Part shown: piece by piece, positions 34,182-44,740 of the stretch
How the letters are laid out: every line of letters begins with the position of its first letter
How positions within the stretch are numbered: the first letter of the stretch is position 1
Assembly: GCF_002305855.1 (NCBI RefSeq)
Contig: NZ_CP022163.1
Span: 8,623,765 to 8,687,764 of the forward strand
Source of the DNA: Melittangium boletus DSM 14713
Lineage (GTDB): Bacteria; Myxococcota; Myxococcia; Myxococcales; Myxococcaceae
Direction of reading: 5' to 3'
DNA length: 64,000 bases
The notes under the pieces: generated by a model
Databases searched by the model: none
The model's input: only the letters and a program-made list of their open reading frames with translations
Told to the model about the DNA's origin: nothing
Made by a program: the position numbers and the translations under genes

Positions 34182-34877
34182 GTGAATAAACGGGCCTCGG
34201 ACTTCGTCGCGGTGCCCATGCTCCTCGCGCTTCTCGGCCTCACCCTCCTGGCCTCGACTCCGACGGTTCCGCCCACTTCGTGCCTGTTCGCCAATGGAAA
34301 GACGGCGTGTGGCTACTCCTGTCAGCGGAGTGTCAACGACGTCCGCTGCGCCAGTACCCCCTACGGCACCTGCGCGATGTTCCATGACAGGGTGTACTGC
34401 TTCGACCCCCCGCTCGCGGCCATCCACCATCCGCCCGACGAGGGCCTGCGCCCCGAGTGCAAGGGGATTGGCGACGAGGCGGCCTGTGGCTTCAATTGCC
34501 TCGTGGCCCAGGGGAAGATCGCCTGTGCGCGAACGCCCTATGGCGTGTGCCGGGAGCACCTCGGCGAGCTGAAGTGCTGGGACCCGCCCGAGTCCGTCAT
34601 CCACGAGCTTGGCGCGCGGACGCCGAGGCCTGGCTGCCTCACGGCATCCACGGCCCTCGAGTGCGGTTATGACTGCAAGGCCAGCCGCGCGGAGGTGAAG
34701 TGCGCGGCGACCCCGCGCGGCCGGTGCGAGAAGAACGACTTCCGGCTCGAGTGCTTCGATCCTCCGTCGCTCACGCACTGCGCGCACGCGCAGCCGCCCG
34801 ACCCCGCGGAGGTGCGCAAGCCGAAGCACCAGCGGCGGGAGGTCCAGGCGGAGGAGTCCGGGTCCGCCGCGCGCTGA
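34182..34877 (+). CDS. Secreted protein with three Cys-rich repeats
   Basis: A 231-residue product with an N-terminal hydrophobic signal (LLALLGLTLLAST). Three repeats of about 60 residues follow, each with C-x-n-ACG-Y/F-C, V/I-x-CA-x-TP-x-G-x-C and CFDPP/CWDPP. About six cysteines per repeat suggest disulfides. No named family is recognised. GTG 34182 is the probable start; ATG 34218 would shorten the signal. It ends with a basic, low-complexity tail. Confidence 0.7.
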   Translation: MNKRASDFVAVPMLLALLGLTLLASTPTVPPTSCLFANGKTACGYSCQRSVNDVRCASTPYGTCAMFHDRVYCFDPPLAAIHHPPDEGLRPECKGIGDEAACGFNCLVAQGKIACARTPYGVCREHLGELKCWDPPESVIHELGARTPRPGCLTASTALECGYDCKASRAEVKCAATPRGRCEKNDFRLECFDPPSLTHCAHAQPPDPAEVRKPKHQRREVQAEESGSAAR

Positions 34878-35046
34878 CGCTTATTCCCGGCGCTTCCATG
34901 TCTTGGGGGCCCCCGGTGCTCGGGCACCCTCCATCTGGAGTCGGGAAGTCGGGATGTCAGCACCCTTGTTGGACTTGCAAGGATGCGTACACTCCCGTTT
35001 CCGCCATCCCCCTGGGCGGAACCATCATTCTCGTGGAGAGAGCCCC

Positions 35047-36360
35047 ATGCGCACTTTGTCGATGACCATCCTCCTCGCGGCCCTCCTGTCGGGCTGTAGC
35101 AGCAGCAAGACCCCCGACCCCACGGACGGCACGCCTCAACCCCCCGAGGACGCGGGCATCCCGTCCGAGGACGCGGGCATCCCGTCCGAGGACGCGGGCA
35201 TCCCCGAGGAACCCCTTCCGAGCGGCCCTCCAGTCCCAACGGGTCCTCCCAACGTGCCCGAGTTCGAGCCGGCCTTCCCAGGTCAGACGCGCGCCCCGGC
35301 CATCCAGACGAAGACGGCCTTCCAGGTCACCGAGATCGCCTCGGGCTTCCGCAACCCCTGGGCCATCGCCTTCCTCCCTGACCAGCGCATGCTGGTGACG
35401 GAGAAGCCCACCGGCGCGCTCTACATCGTCACGCCCCAGGGCGAGAAGTCTCCCGCCGTCACGGGTCTGCCGCCCGTGGACGGCCGAGGGCAGGGCGGTC
35501 TGCTCGACGTGGAGATCGGTCCCGACTACGCCCAAAGCGGCCTCATCTACTGGACCTATTACGAGCCGCGCGCGGGCGGCAATGGTCTGGCGGTGGCACG
35601 CGCGAAGCTCGTGGAGGGTGCGCAGCCGCGCGTGGAGGACGTGCAGATCATCTTCCGCATGATGCCCACGCTCGAGTCGACCCTGCACGCGGGAGGACGG
35701 CTGGTGTTCACCCCCGACGGCAAGCTGTTCGTCACGCTCGGGGAGCGCTCCATCCTCGAGGGCCGGGTGCAGGCGCGCGACGTGAAAAGCCACTTCGGCA
35801 AGATTGTCCGTATCAATCCCGACGGCTCGGTGCCCCAGGACAACCCGTACGTGAACACCGAGGGGGCCAAGCCGGAGATCTGGTCGGTGGGACACCGCAA
35901 CATCCTGTCGGCGGCGCTCGACAGCCAGAAGCGGCTGTGGACGGTGGAGATGGGGCCCCGCGGAGGTGACGAACTCAACCGCCCCGAGGCGGGCAAGGAC
36001 TACGGCTGGCCCACCATCGGCTATGGCGAGGAGTACTCGGGCGCGCCCATCCACGAGAGCACCCAGGGCCCGGGCATGGAGCAGCCCGTGTACTACTGGG
36101 ATCCGGTGATGTCGCCCTCGGGAATGACCATCTACACCGGGGACCTCTTCCCCGAGTGGCGCAACAACATCTTCATCGGAGGCCTCTCCAGCCAGGCGCT
36201 GGTGCGGCTCATGGTGCGCAATGATCGCGTGGTGGGCGAGGAGCGGCTGCTCACGGACTTGAAAGCGCGCATCCGCGAGGTGGTGCAGGGTCCCGAGGGA
36301 GCGCTCTACCTGCTCACCGACGCCACCAACGGCAAGCTGCTCAAGCTCACACCGCGCTGA
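35047..36360 (+). CDS. PQQ-dependent sugar dehydrogenase (YliI-like) lipoprotein
   Basis: A 437-residue protein. The lipobox (LLSGC) is at about residue 17, followed by a Pro/Glu/Asp-rich linker with a 7-residue repeat. The catalytic six-bladed propeller has family motifs FRNPWAIAFLPD, LLDVEIGPDY, GGRLVFTPDGKLFVTLGER, SVGHRN and EMGPRGGDELN. Family members oxidise aldoses with PQQ outside the cytoplasm. ATG 35047 gives the signal peptide; an upstream in-frame extension is not signal-like. Confidence 0.88.
   Translation: MRTLSMTILLAALLSGCSSSKTPDPTDGTPQPPEDAGIPSEDAGIPSEDAGIPEEPLPSGPPVPTGPPNVPEFEPAFPGQTRAPAIQTKTAFQVTEIASGFRNPWAIAFLPDQRMLVTEKPTGALYIVTPQGEKSPAVTGLPPVDGRGQGGLLDVEIGPDYAQSGLIYWTYYEPRAGGNGLAVARAKLVEGAQPRVEDVQIIFRMMPTLESTLHAGGRLVFTPDGKLFVTLGERSILEGRVQARDVKSHFGKIVRINPDGSVPQDNPYVNTEGAKPEIWSVGHRNILSAALDSQKRLWTVEMGPRGGDELNRPEAGKDYGWPTIGYGEEYSGAPIHESTQGPGMEQPVYYWDPVMSPSGMTIYTGDLFPEWRNNIFIGGLSSQALVRLMVRNDRVVGEERLLTDLKARIREVVQGPEGALYLLTDATNGKLLKLTPR
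35146..35205 (+). repeat. 21-bp tandem repeat in a linker
   Basis: Two complete and one partial in-frame 21-bp units (GAGGACGCGGGCATCCCGTCC) encode EDAGIPS repeats in the linker of the sugar dehydrogenase. Length variation here would change only the linker. Confidence 0.85.
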
Positions 36361-36457
36361 GCCGGCTCCATCCCGGCGAGGGGAGCTCCGGCTCTCACGA
36401 GAAACCCGGCCCGGGCGCCCAGACGCTTGGGCGCGTTGCACGGGTATGCGGGGTGTT

Positions 36458-38518
<2,061 letters not shown>

Positions 38519-38580
38519 GGTGTCATCTTCCGCGACGCCGCGCCCCGTTCACGGGCGTTGAGCCGGGAGGCGATGGAAGG

Positions 38581-39054
38581 TCAGCCCGCGCGGCGGGTGA
38601 GCGCCAGCGCGGGGGCACTCGAGCGATGGGCGAGCCAGTGATCCCGCTCCCGGCTGAACCACTTCGCGTCACTCTCGGCCGTGTCGGGATCCAGGAAGTA
38701 GGCCACGTCCGGCCGGGGGCCGGGCTTGCCGCTCTGGCCATTCCACTCCAGCACGCCCCAGCGCAGCAGCGGGCTGAAGATCTGGTGATCCCAGGCATAG
38801 GGCATGTGCCAGCGCAGCTCGGCCGTGGGCGCCGGCTCCAGGACACGGCCCTCGTGCTGCGCGTTCTTGTACGCGGCGAAGGCGTGGGCGTCCCGTTCAG
38901 CCGTCTTCGCGTCCACGAAGTAGGCGACATCCCTGCGAGGCGCCAACGCGACCGGACCTCCACACTTCTCCGTCACGCCCCCGCACTCCACCACCAGCCA
39001 ACTGATCATCGGCTGTCCGATTTTGTGATCCCACTCCAAGGCGACGTATGGCAA
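38581..39054 (-). CDS. Hypothetical protein with two related halves
   Basis: A 157-residue protein whose two halves share the pattern W-DH-I--P-(L/I)-W-V-E...G...(R)PDVAYF(L/V)D-(A/P)-(K/D)TAE-DA. This suggests an internal duplication. No signal peptide or known family is recognised. The start appears to be TTG 39054. It lies 63 bp upstream of the histidine kinase in the same direction, so cotranscription is possible. Confidence 0.6.
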   Translation of the reverse strand: MPYVALEWDHKIGQPMISWLVVECGGVTEKCGGPVALAPRRDVAYFVDAKTAERDAHAFAAYKNAQHEGRVLEPAPTAELRWHMPYAWDHQIFSPLLRWGVLEWNGQSGKPGPRPDVAYFLDPDTAESDAKWFSRERDHWLAHRSSAPALALTRRAG

Positions 39055-39355
39055 GGGCGACCCCCAGGCATTGCGGTTGCTCCGGGAATCCTAGGGCCAA
39101 AACGCGCGGAATGAACAGAGCCCGGTGAAAACGTTCTTTTCTGAAAAGAAGATGCTCTCGACTCGCACATCCGGTCTCCATTTATTCACCGGAGGTAGAT
39201 GCGGAAGGGGCCGTGCGTGGGTTGGAAACTCACCTGGATGCACACTTGCCCGTGGGAAATGCGTCCGGTAAGTCGTTTTACAACCCTCTTGTGAAGCATG
39301 GAATGGCAACTACCTCCGCGACTGAGATGACCAGGGGAAGGGGCGGAGGCCTCTC
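39055..39355. other. Divergent intergenic region with a palindrome
   Basis: About 300 bp between divergent genes, noticeably AT-richer. It contains a perfect 8-bp inverted repeat with a 1-nt centre at 39134-39150; otherwise nothing recognised. Confidence 0.45.
39134..39150. promoter_or_regulatory. Operator-like palindrome
   Basis: TTCTTTTC-T-GAAAAGAA is a perfect inverted repeat and stands out in AT content. It lies 84 bp upstream of the 39054 start and about 205 bp upstream of 39356. It may be a binding site for a dimeric regulator; no cognate regulator is known. Confidence 0.35.
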
Positions 39356-40570
39356 ATGAATTTTCGGGATCGGCTGGAAGCGCTCACGCTCCTGCTCAGG
39401 CCCTGGTCCGAGCTCTGGTCCCGTTCCATCCTCCAGAATTGGCCGGAGTCCGGAGCGGCTTATCCCGACTCCTGGTTGTCCTATGCCGAATCCCTCGATG
39501 AAGCGGGTGAGCGGAGGCTGGATGAGGGAGCGCTTCCAGGTGCCCCTCCCCAGTCGCTGCAGTCGCTCCTGCTCGCGCTTCATGCGCTGACGGAGCTGCC
39601 TTGGCATCAGGGCGTCCAGCGCCTGGCGGTCGCGGATGCGCAGGGACTCAATGCCAAGAAAATCCATGAGGTCGAGAGAGTCCTCGCCCTGCTCGAGCCG
39701 AGAACGCGGACGATCCGCCAGGCGGTCGACATCGGGGGCGGCATGGGACATCTCGCCCGTCTCTGTGTGAAGTCTTTCAATTGGACCTTCCACAGCATCG
39801 ATCGTGATGCCGCTTTGCAGGAGAAGGGCAGGGACTGGCTGCGAAGAGCCCGGACCCTGCCTCGGGACAAGCTGTGTTTCATCCACACCTCCGTCGAAGA
39901 CGGGCCTCAGCCCGCGATCGATCCGCTCTTCTCCGGCCGGGAAAGCGCCTCGATGGGTCTCCACACCTGCGGGCCGCTCGCGCTCACGCAGATTCGCAAG
40001 AGCCAGGACGCAGGACTCCTCCTGAACTTTGGCTGCTGCTACGACAAGCTGGATGCCGCGCGGGATCTTCCCGTATCCCGCTTCGGGGAAGCCCACCGAC
40101 TTCCCTTCACTCGGCATGCCCTGTTCCTGGCGACGCGTGGACGGCGCGACAAGACCGAGGCCGAGTTCGCCCTGATGAAACGGGTGTACGGGCAGCGTTT
40201 CGCGCTCGATCTCCTGTTGAGGCGGAGGTTTCCCGAGCGCGGCTTCGTGCGGGCGGGTGATGCGCCCAAGGCGCTCTACGCCGAGAGCTTCGCCGTCTAC
40301 GCGCGCGATCGGCTGGATCGGCTGGGGCTCGATGTCGGTATGACGGAAGCCGAGCTGAATTCATTTGAAGCGTCCGTTCGCTCCGAGACGAGGCGCATCT
40401 TCCTCTGCCATCTGCTGAGGGATCGCTTCGCGAGGGCGCTGGAGGTCGTGATTCTGCTCGATCGCGCGATCCTCCTGGAGGAGATGGGCTTTCAGGTCGA
40501 ACTCCTACAGGTCTTCGACCCGCGCCTCTCTCCCCGCAACATCGCGCTCATCGCGTCGAGAGCGGACTGA
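39356..40570 (+). CDS. METTL25-like SAM-dependent methyltransferase
   Basis: A 404-residue cytoplasmic protein. The AdoMet-binding motif DIGGGMGHLARLC lies near residue 125-135, followed by SIDRD, then MGLHTCGPL and LLNFGCCYDKL, a sequence pattern typical of the METTL25/Methyltransf_32 family. Eukaryotic METTL25 homologues methylate protein residues, but the substrate in bacteria is unknown. ATG 39356 fits. It ends only about 8 bp upstream of the duplicated isochorismatase segment. Confidence 0.82.
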   Translation: MNFRDRLEALTLLLRPWSELWSRSILQNWPESGAAYPDSWLSYAESLDEAGERRLDEGALPGAPPQSLQSLLLALHALTELPWHQGVQRLAVADAQGLNAKKIHEVERVLALLEPRTRTIRQAVDIGGGMGHLARLCVKSFNWTFHSIDRDAALQEKGRDWLRRARTLPRDKLCFIHTSVEDGPQPAIDPLFSGRESASMGLHTCGPLALTQIRKSQDAGLLLNFGCCYDKLDAARDLPVSRFGEAHRLPFTRHALFLATRGRRDKTEAEFALMKRVYGQRFALDLLLRRRFPERGFVRAGDAPKALYAESFAVYARDRLDRLGLDVGMTEAELNSFEASVRSETRRIFLCHLLRDRFARALEVVILLDRAILLEEMGFQVELLQVFDPRLSPRNIALIASRAD

Positions 40571-40578
40571 CTCGGCCG

Positions 40579-41320
40579 CATTGTCCCATGGGTGGAACGA
40601 AGTGTGTAGAGCGGCAATCTACTGGCGGGAGCGGGGGCGGGGTATATCCCTCTCACACGCAACGCCGTCGCCGAGACGGCGAGCCACCCCCCGAGGAAAG
40701 ACATGAGCAAGCCCTACAGCCGTCTGGACATCAACAACGCCGCGGTGCTGCTGGTGGACCACCAGGCGGGCCTGCTGTCGCTGGTGCGCGACTTCAACCC
40801 GGACCAGTTCAAGAACAACGTGCTGGCGCTGGCGGACCTGGCGGACTACTTCAAGCTGCCGACCCTCCTGACGACGAGCTTCGAGGACGGGCCCAACGGA
40901 CCGCTGATGCCGGAGTTGAAGGCGAAGTTCCCCCAGGCGCCCTTCATCGCGCGCCCCGGACAAATCAACGCCTGGGACAACGAGGACTTCGTGAAGGCGG
41001 TGAAGGCGACGGGGCGCAAGCAGCTGCTCATCGCGGGGGTGGTGACGGAGGTGTGCGTGGCCTTCCTGGCGCTGTCGGCCATCGAGGCGGGCTTCGAGGT
41101 GTTCATCGTGACGGACGCGTCGGGGACGTTCAACGAGGTGTCGCGTCACACGGCGTGGAACCGGATGTCGGAGGCGGGAGCGCAGCTGGTGACGTGGTTC
41201 GCCGCCGCGTGCGAGCTGCACCGCGATTGGCGCCGTGACGTGGAGGGGCTGGGCTCGCTGCTGTCCAATCACATCCCCGACTACCGCAACCTCATCACCA
41301 GCTACAGCGCCTTCAAGGCC
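40579..41320 (+). repeat. Direct repeat, copy A (isochorismatase and leader)
   Basis: This segment is nearly identical to 47258-47999 at a constant offset of 6679 bp, covering 124 bp upstream and almost all of the gene. The match resumes after the IS4-type element at 42994-43025. The repeats are in direct orientation and enclose the second nuclease cassette and a cell-wall hydrolase gene. Confidence 0.9.
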
Positions 41321-41428
41321 CACCCCTTTCAAGGTCGAATAGTGGCTCGCCACCTTTATGGTTTAGACAGGGCGGATGAGGGCGCATCAGTGAAGCTGGG
41401 CAGACCATCAGACATAGCCATGCCATGA
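40703..41428 (+). CDS. YcaC-like isochorismatase family hydrolase, copy A, 3' end replaced by IS
   Basis: The product starts as a cysteine hydrolase of the isochorismatase superfamily (VLLVDHQAGLL with the catalytic Asp, INAWDNEDF, AGVVTEVCVAF with the nucleophile Cys). It is almost identical to copy B (47382-48023) until residue 206. There an IS4-family element interrupts it, so the last 35 residues are element-encoded, while the original tail (about PSSPAKS) is stranded after the IS. The catalytic part is intact, so activity may persist. ATG 40703 follows a GAGGAAAG ribosome-binding site. Confidence 0.85.
   Translation: MSKPYSRLDINNAAVLLVDHQAGLLSLVRDFNPDQFKNNVLALADLADYFKLPTLLTTSFEDGPNGPLMPELKAKFPQAPFIARPGQINAWDNEDFVKAVKATGRKQLLIAGVVTEVCVAFLALSAIEAGFEVFIVTDASGTFNEVSRHTAWNRMSEAGAQLVTWFAAACELHRDWRRDVEGLGSLLSNHIPDYRNLITSYSAFKAHPFQGRIVARHLYGLDRADEGASVKLGRPSDIAMP
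41310..41320. repeat. 11-bp target-site duplication, left
   Basis: CCTTCAAGGCC occurs directly outside both ends of the IS4-family element (here and at 42994-43004). The length fits known IS4-family target duplications of about 10-13 bp. Confidence 0.85.
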
Positions 41429-42993
41429 AGCGCCCGGCGCTGCGGTGCTACTGGTCTCTTGCCTGCCTTGGTTGGCCTCCGTCTGCTGTTCAGGAGATTT
41501 TCTCGCCCTTGAGCACACGTGCTGTTGCCACATGCTTGCGCGCCACCTCTCCCGGTACATAGCCTTTCTTCACCTTCTTCTTGGCGGCGCGGGGATGTTT
41601 GCGCAATGTGGAAGGCTTCACCTTCTTCGCTAGCTCCAGCAGGAGCTCACTCAACTGCTCCGCGCTCCGTACCTCCTGTCCGCTCCAGTCCTCCGGCTCC
41701 ACCACCATCATCATTCCTCCGTAAGCGAACTTCACTTCGGCGGCAATGTAATAGGTGGACACCTGCATATTGGCAGCCTCCAGGTCATGGCTGGCTTCCA
41801 CCGCGGTTTTCACCACCGATAACACATTGTAGGCCAGTACCGCCACCCCAAAGGCCAGCAGCGCCGCTCGTGGTCTCCCCAAACTCCGCACCTCGCTCTC
41901 GAGCACGGCCTCCAACTCTCCAAACATCCCTTCAATCGTCCAGCGCTTCCTGTACAGCTGCGCTACCTCCACGGCGCTCAGTTTCTCCTCGGGCACGTTC
42001 GTGAGCAGCCGAATGGCTGTTTCCCCGTCTTCTGTTGGCTCCTCCAACTCCACTTCAATCCGTCTCAACTCCAACGGCTCTTCCCCCTCCACTCGCACTG
42101 CCTGCTCGTACACACGTCCCGCTGGCCCTCGGCCTACTTCCCTCCGCTCCCCCAGCGCGGTCGGATTGGGCGACACGCCGTGCTCTCGGATGATGAAGGC
42201 CGCTCTCTTTTCATGCACCGCGCGCAGAATCCGGCTCGTGGAGAAGTTCCTGTCCGCCAGCCACAATTCTCCCTCCCGCACTCGCTCCAACACCGGCCCC
42301 ATCAACGCCCGCTCTTGTGCATGCGCGTCTTCAGCCGGCAGCACATCCACCACCAGGCTCAACTCCGGCGCATACACCACCAACGACTGTCCGGGCAGCG
42401 CAGCTCCTCGGAATTCTCTCAACGGTTTGAGCCGCTTCTCACTGGCGGGGAGGTGATTGCCATCCAAGACTCGCACCTGGTAACCCGCCGCCCACGGCCC
42501 CTGCTTCTTCATGGGCCGCACCACGGGCAACAACCTCTCCGCGCTCCCTTGCACCAGGGCTCGCACCACCTGGGGCTCGGTGTGATTGACTTTGTCGTAG
42601 AGCGCCGCCAGCGAGACGGTCAAGTCCGGGTCGGACTGCGCCGCGGCGTGCAGCGACGGTCGCAGTCCCAGCGCCACCACTCCCATCAAATCCACTACCG
42701 AGGAGAAGAGCAACTCGCGCGTGTACTGCTGCTCTCGGTTCGCTTCGAATACCTCATCAATCCATTGCGAACTCAGGGCATGCTCAAGCGTGCGGCGCAC
42801 CATCACCGTGACGGGACTGCGCTGCGTGAAACGCTCCATGATTGCCTTCAAGGCCACGTTTGTTCCTCCGCGATGGGGCGCGAGGAATTTGCCTCGACCG
42901 TCCGGCTCCCCGGACCCACTTCCGCCCAGGTGGGCTTTCACCCTCCCACCTGACCGCTAGGGTAGCACCCTCCACATGACCTTGAAAGTGGTG
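41321..42993 (-). mobile_element. IS4-family insertion sequence, 1673 bp
   Basis: The left end CACCCCTTTCAAGGTC and the right end (complement CACCACTTTCAAGGTC) form terminal inverted repeats with one mismatch in 16 bp. The element is flanked by an 11-bp duplication, and it contains one uninterrupted transposase gene on the minus strand. The clean ends, perfect duplication and open transposase frame suggest recent insertion. Confidence 0.9.
41490..42941 (-). CDS. IS4-family DDE transposase
   Basis: A 483-residue transposase (from GTG 42941; an internal Met start is possible). Landmarks are the first Asp in RVLDGNHL (Asp160), the second Asp in LADRNF, and the IS4 YREK-type signature in LYRKRWTIEGMFGELE with the catalytic Glu. 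The C-terminus is basic. Without frameshifts or internal stops it is probably functional. It is transcribed against the interrupted isochorismatase gene. Confidence 0.9.
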   Translation of the reverse strand: MKAHLGGSGSGEPDGRGKFLAPHRGGTNVALKAIMERFTQRSPVTVMVRRTLEHALSSQWIDEVFEANREQQYTRELLFSSVVDLMGVVALGLRPSLHAAAQSDPDLTVSLAALYDKVNHTEPQVVRALVQGSAERLLPVVRPMKKQGPWAAGYQVRVLDGNHLPASEKRLKPLREFRGAALPGQSLVVYAPELSLVVDVLPAEDAHAQERALMGPVLERVREGELWLADRNFSTSRILRAVHEKRAAFIIREHGVSPNPTALGERREVGRGPAGRVYEQAVRVEGEEPLELRRIEVELEEPTEDGETAIRLLTNVPEEKLSAVEVAQLYRKRWTIEGMFGELEAVLESEVRSLGRPRAALLAFGVAVLAYNVLSVVKTAVEASHDLEAANMQVSTYYIAAEVKFAYGGMMMVVEPEDWSGQEVRSAEQLSELLLELAKKVKPSTLRKHPRAAKKKVKKGYVPGEVARKHVATARVLKGEKIS

Positions 42994-43004
42994 CCTTCAA
43001 GGCC
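42994..43004. repeat. 11-bp target-site duplication, right
   Basis: The same 11 bp as at 41310-41320. The stranded tail of the isochorismatase gene follows, up to the TAG at about 43025-43027. Confidence 0.85.
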
Positions 43005-43048
43005 CCCTCCTCCCCGGCGAAGTCGTAGCGGGAATTCGCACGGTGGCC

Positions 43049-43792
43049 ATGAAAGAGCGTGCGACCAAGACGAGGAGCACCTGGAGACTGGCGGGTTTTC
43101 TCCTGGTGCTCGGTGTGGCCCTCGGCGCCCACGCGGAGCCTCCCTCCTCCAATCTCCCAGGCCGCAAGCCAGACACCTCGGAGCCCTGGGGCGCTTTTCT
43201 GGGCCGGGCCGCACATGAAGCCATTGGCAGGCAATACCGTGTACAGCACCCCACCCACGCCGTCTTCCTCGACACCGTCAACCTTTCTACCATTGTGGAA
43301 GAGGGGCGGTTGGGAGACCCTGAGCGTCTCTCGAAGTTCGCCAGACGCTTGCGCCCGGACATCACCGATACCCGCGCTCTCGTGCTCTTCGAAATCAAGC
43401 CGGACAATGAGGATGGGCGCAAGGAAGGGAGAGCACAGGCGGGGCGCTACCTGGCGGCGCTCAACGCGGCCGTTGAACCCCACAAGCAGCTCTCGGGAGG
43501 CACCGGCTTCGACGGCTCGCTCTTCATCGAATTCGAGAACGGGGGGGCCCTCTGGCAGTTGTCCTGGCGCACGCCTGAGCCCGGAGTAACGCTCTACCGC
43601 TGGAGCTACCGGCGCAAGCAGCCCAACGCTTCCTGGAAGGAGCGCGCGGCCCAGAAGGAAGAGGCGTTGCCCCGGGAAGAAATAGAGCAGCGCGGCGGGT
43701 GGGTCGAGCAGGCGCTCCGGGCGGCCTATGAAAGGGGCGATTGGCCCAGCGGCTTCCAGGGCCAAGTCTACCTGCCCGTGGATTGCCGCTGA
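43049..43792 (+). CDS. Secreted PD-(D/E)XK nuclease-like protein, copy 2
   Basis: A 247-residue paralogue of the 3029 gene with the same signal peptide, RPDITDTRALVLFEIKP core (Asp104, Glu115, Lys117) and C-terminus (YLPVDCR). The two are around 80% identical by eye, and the putative catalytic residues are conserved. ATG 43049 is preferred over GTG 43043. The gene follows the stranded end of the isochorismatase gene by about 20 bp. An IS4-family insertion now separates it from upstream transcription, so a promoter would have to come from the IS or the short leader. Confidence 0.75.
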   Translation: MKERATKTRSTWRLAGFLLVLGVALGAHAEPPSSNLPGRKPDTSEPWGAFLGRAAHEAIGRQYRVQHPTHAVFLDTVNLSTIVEEGRLGDPERLSKFARRLRPDITDTRALVLFEIKPDNEDGRKEGRAQAGRYLAALNAAVEPHKQLSGGTGFDGSLFIEFENGGALWQLSWRTPEPGVTLYRWSYRRKQPNASWKERAAQKEEALPREEIEQRGGWVEQALRAAYERGDWPSGFQGQVYLPVDCR

Positions 43793-43877
43793 GCCAGCGG
43801 GAGGCGTCGACGCTCTTGGCGCGAGCTCGGGTCCTGGCGCTTGAGGCGCACGTGACCGCTGTGGTAGGGCCTGAGCC

Positions 43878-44681
43878 ATGACCGTGTCACAGTCGCCGGT
43901 GCTGGAGTTTCCCGCGATGCTCCACGGCCTCACTGGCGCCGTCCTCCGCAAGGTGAGGGCCAAGGGCCAGGGGTGGGCCCGGGAGTACCTCAAGACGGGT
44001 GGTTTTACCCAGCCCCGGCAGATGCTTCAGGTGACGCCTGGCGAAGTGCTGATCATGCACTCGGGGGCCGACTCCAATCTCCTCCCCTATCCCCGCTGGC
44101 GGGTGCACCTGTTCTCCGACGTCTTCCTGAGCTTGGACGAAGGCGTCCCGAAAGAGGAGCGCCAGCGCGCGCGGGAGGCCTTCGAGTCCTTCTGCCTGAG
44201 CACCCCATGGGGGGCTCTCCATCATGTTGTGTCTCCACGCCCGCGGCGCAGCGCGGAGCGCATGGCCAGACGGCTCGCCGCGCTGGTGCGCTTCTGGGAC
44301 GTGCTCCAGGGCCCGCGCTATGCGTTCTGGTTTGAGCGCGAGTACACACTGGAGGAGTTGGTAGAGGACATCTACGGCAAGACGCTGGAGGCGTGGTGCC
44401 CCGAGGGTTCCGTCTCGGTGCGCGAGCACCTGGCGCTGACGGTGGAGCGCATGTCTCGTGCGACCCGAGAGGATTGCATGGAGGCCGTGCTCCGGATGAT
44501 TCCTGTTTTGGTGGAGGTGGACACCGGATTCAAGCACCGCGAAGAACTCGGCGATCCTGGCTTCCTGCGCGAGCGCCTCGCCACGCTTCCCCCGAAGGAC
44601 TTCGAGGATATCTCTAGCGCCTACAAATACACGGTGTCCATGCAGTTGGCTGACTGGGACAGGGCGTTGGGGCGGCATTAG
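43878..44681 (+). CDS. Partner (candidate immunity) protein, copy 2
   Basis: A 267-residue paralogue of the 3856 gene with the same spacing behind the nuclease-like gene. The N-terminal region (MLHGLTGAV, WAREYLKTG), the middle LSTPWGAL and the C-terminus (YTVSMQLADWDRALGRH) are conserved, but a segment around residues 140-160 differs markedly (VPDTHHT versus EREYTLE). Local divergence would fit specificity differences if this is an immunity protein. It ends at a strong terminator. Confidence 0.7.
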   Translation: MTVSQSPVLEFPAMLHGLTGAVLRKVRAKGQGWAREYLKTGGFTQPRQMLQVTPGEVLIMHSGADSNLLPYPRWRVHLFSDVFLSLDEGVPKEERQRAREAFESFCLSTPWGALHHVVSPRPRRSAERMARRLAALVRFWDVLQGPRYAFWFEREYTLEELVEDIYGKTLEAWCPEGSVSVREHLALTVERMSRATREDCMEAVLRMIPVLVEVDTGFKHREELGDPGFLRERLATLPPKDFEDISSAYKYTVSMQLADWDRALGRH

Positions 44682-44711
44682 CCGGGAGGTCAGTTCCTCG
44701 TGACCTCCCGG
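44682..44711. terminator. Bidirectional terminator hairpin
   Basis: A perfect 11-bp stem (CCGGGAGGTCA at 44682-44692; complement 44701-44711) with an 8-nt loop lies immediately after the partner gene and before the convergent hydrolase gene's end. Confidence 0.8.
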
Positions 44712-44740
44712 CCTCGCTACTCACCAGGCGGAGGTGCCGC

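Noticed and set aside
43035..44711. Prophage or type VI secretion genes near the nuclease cassette
   Set aside because: No structural, tail, VgrG, Hcp or integrase genes are visible; only the LysM protein elsewhere has tail-like features.
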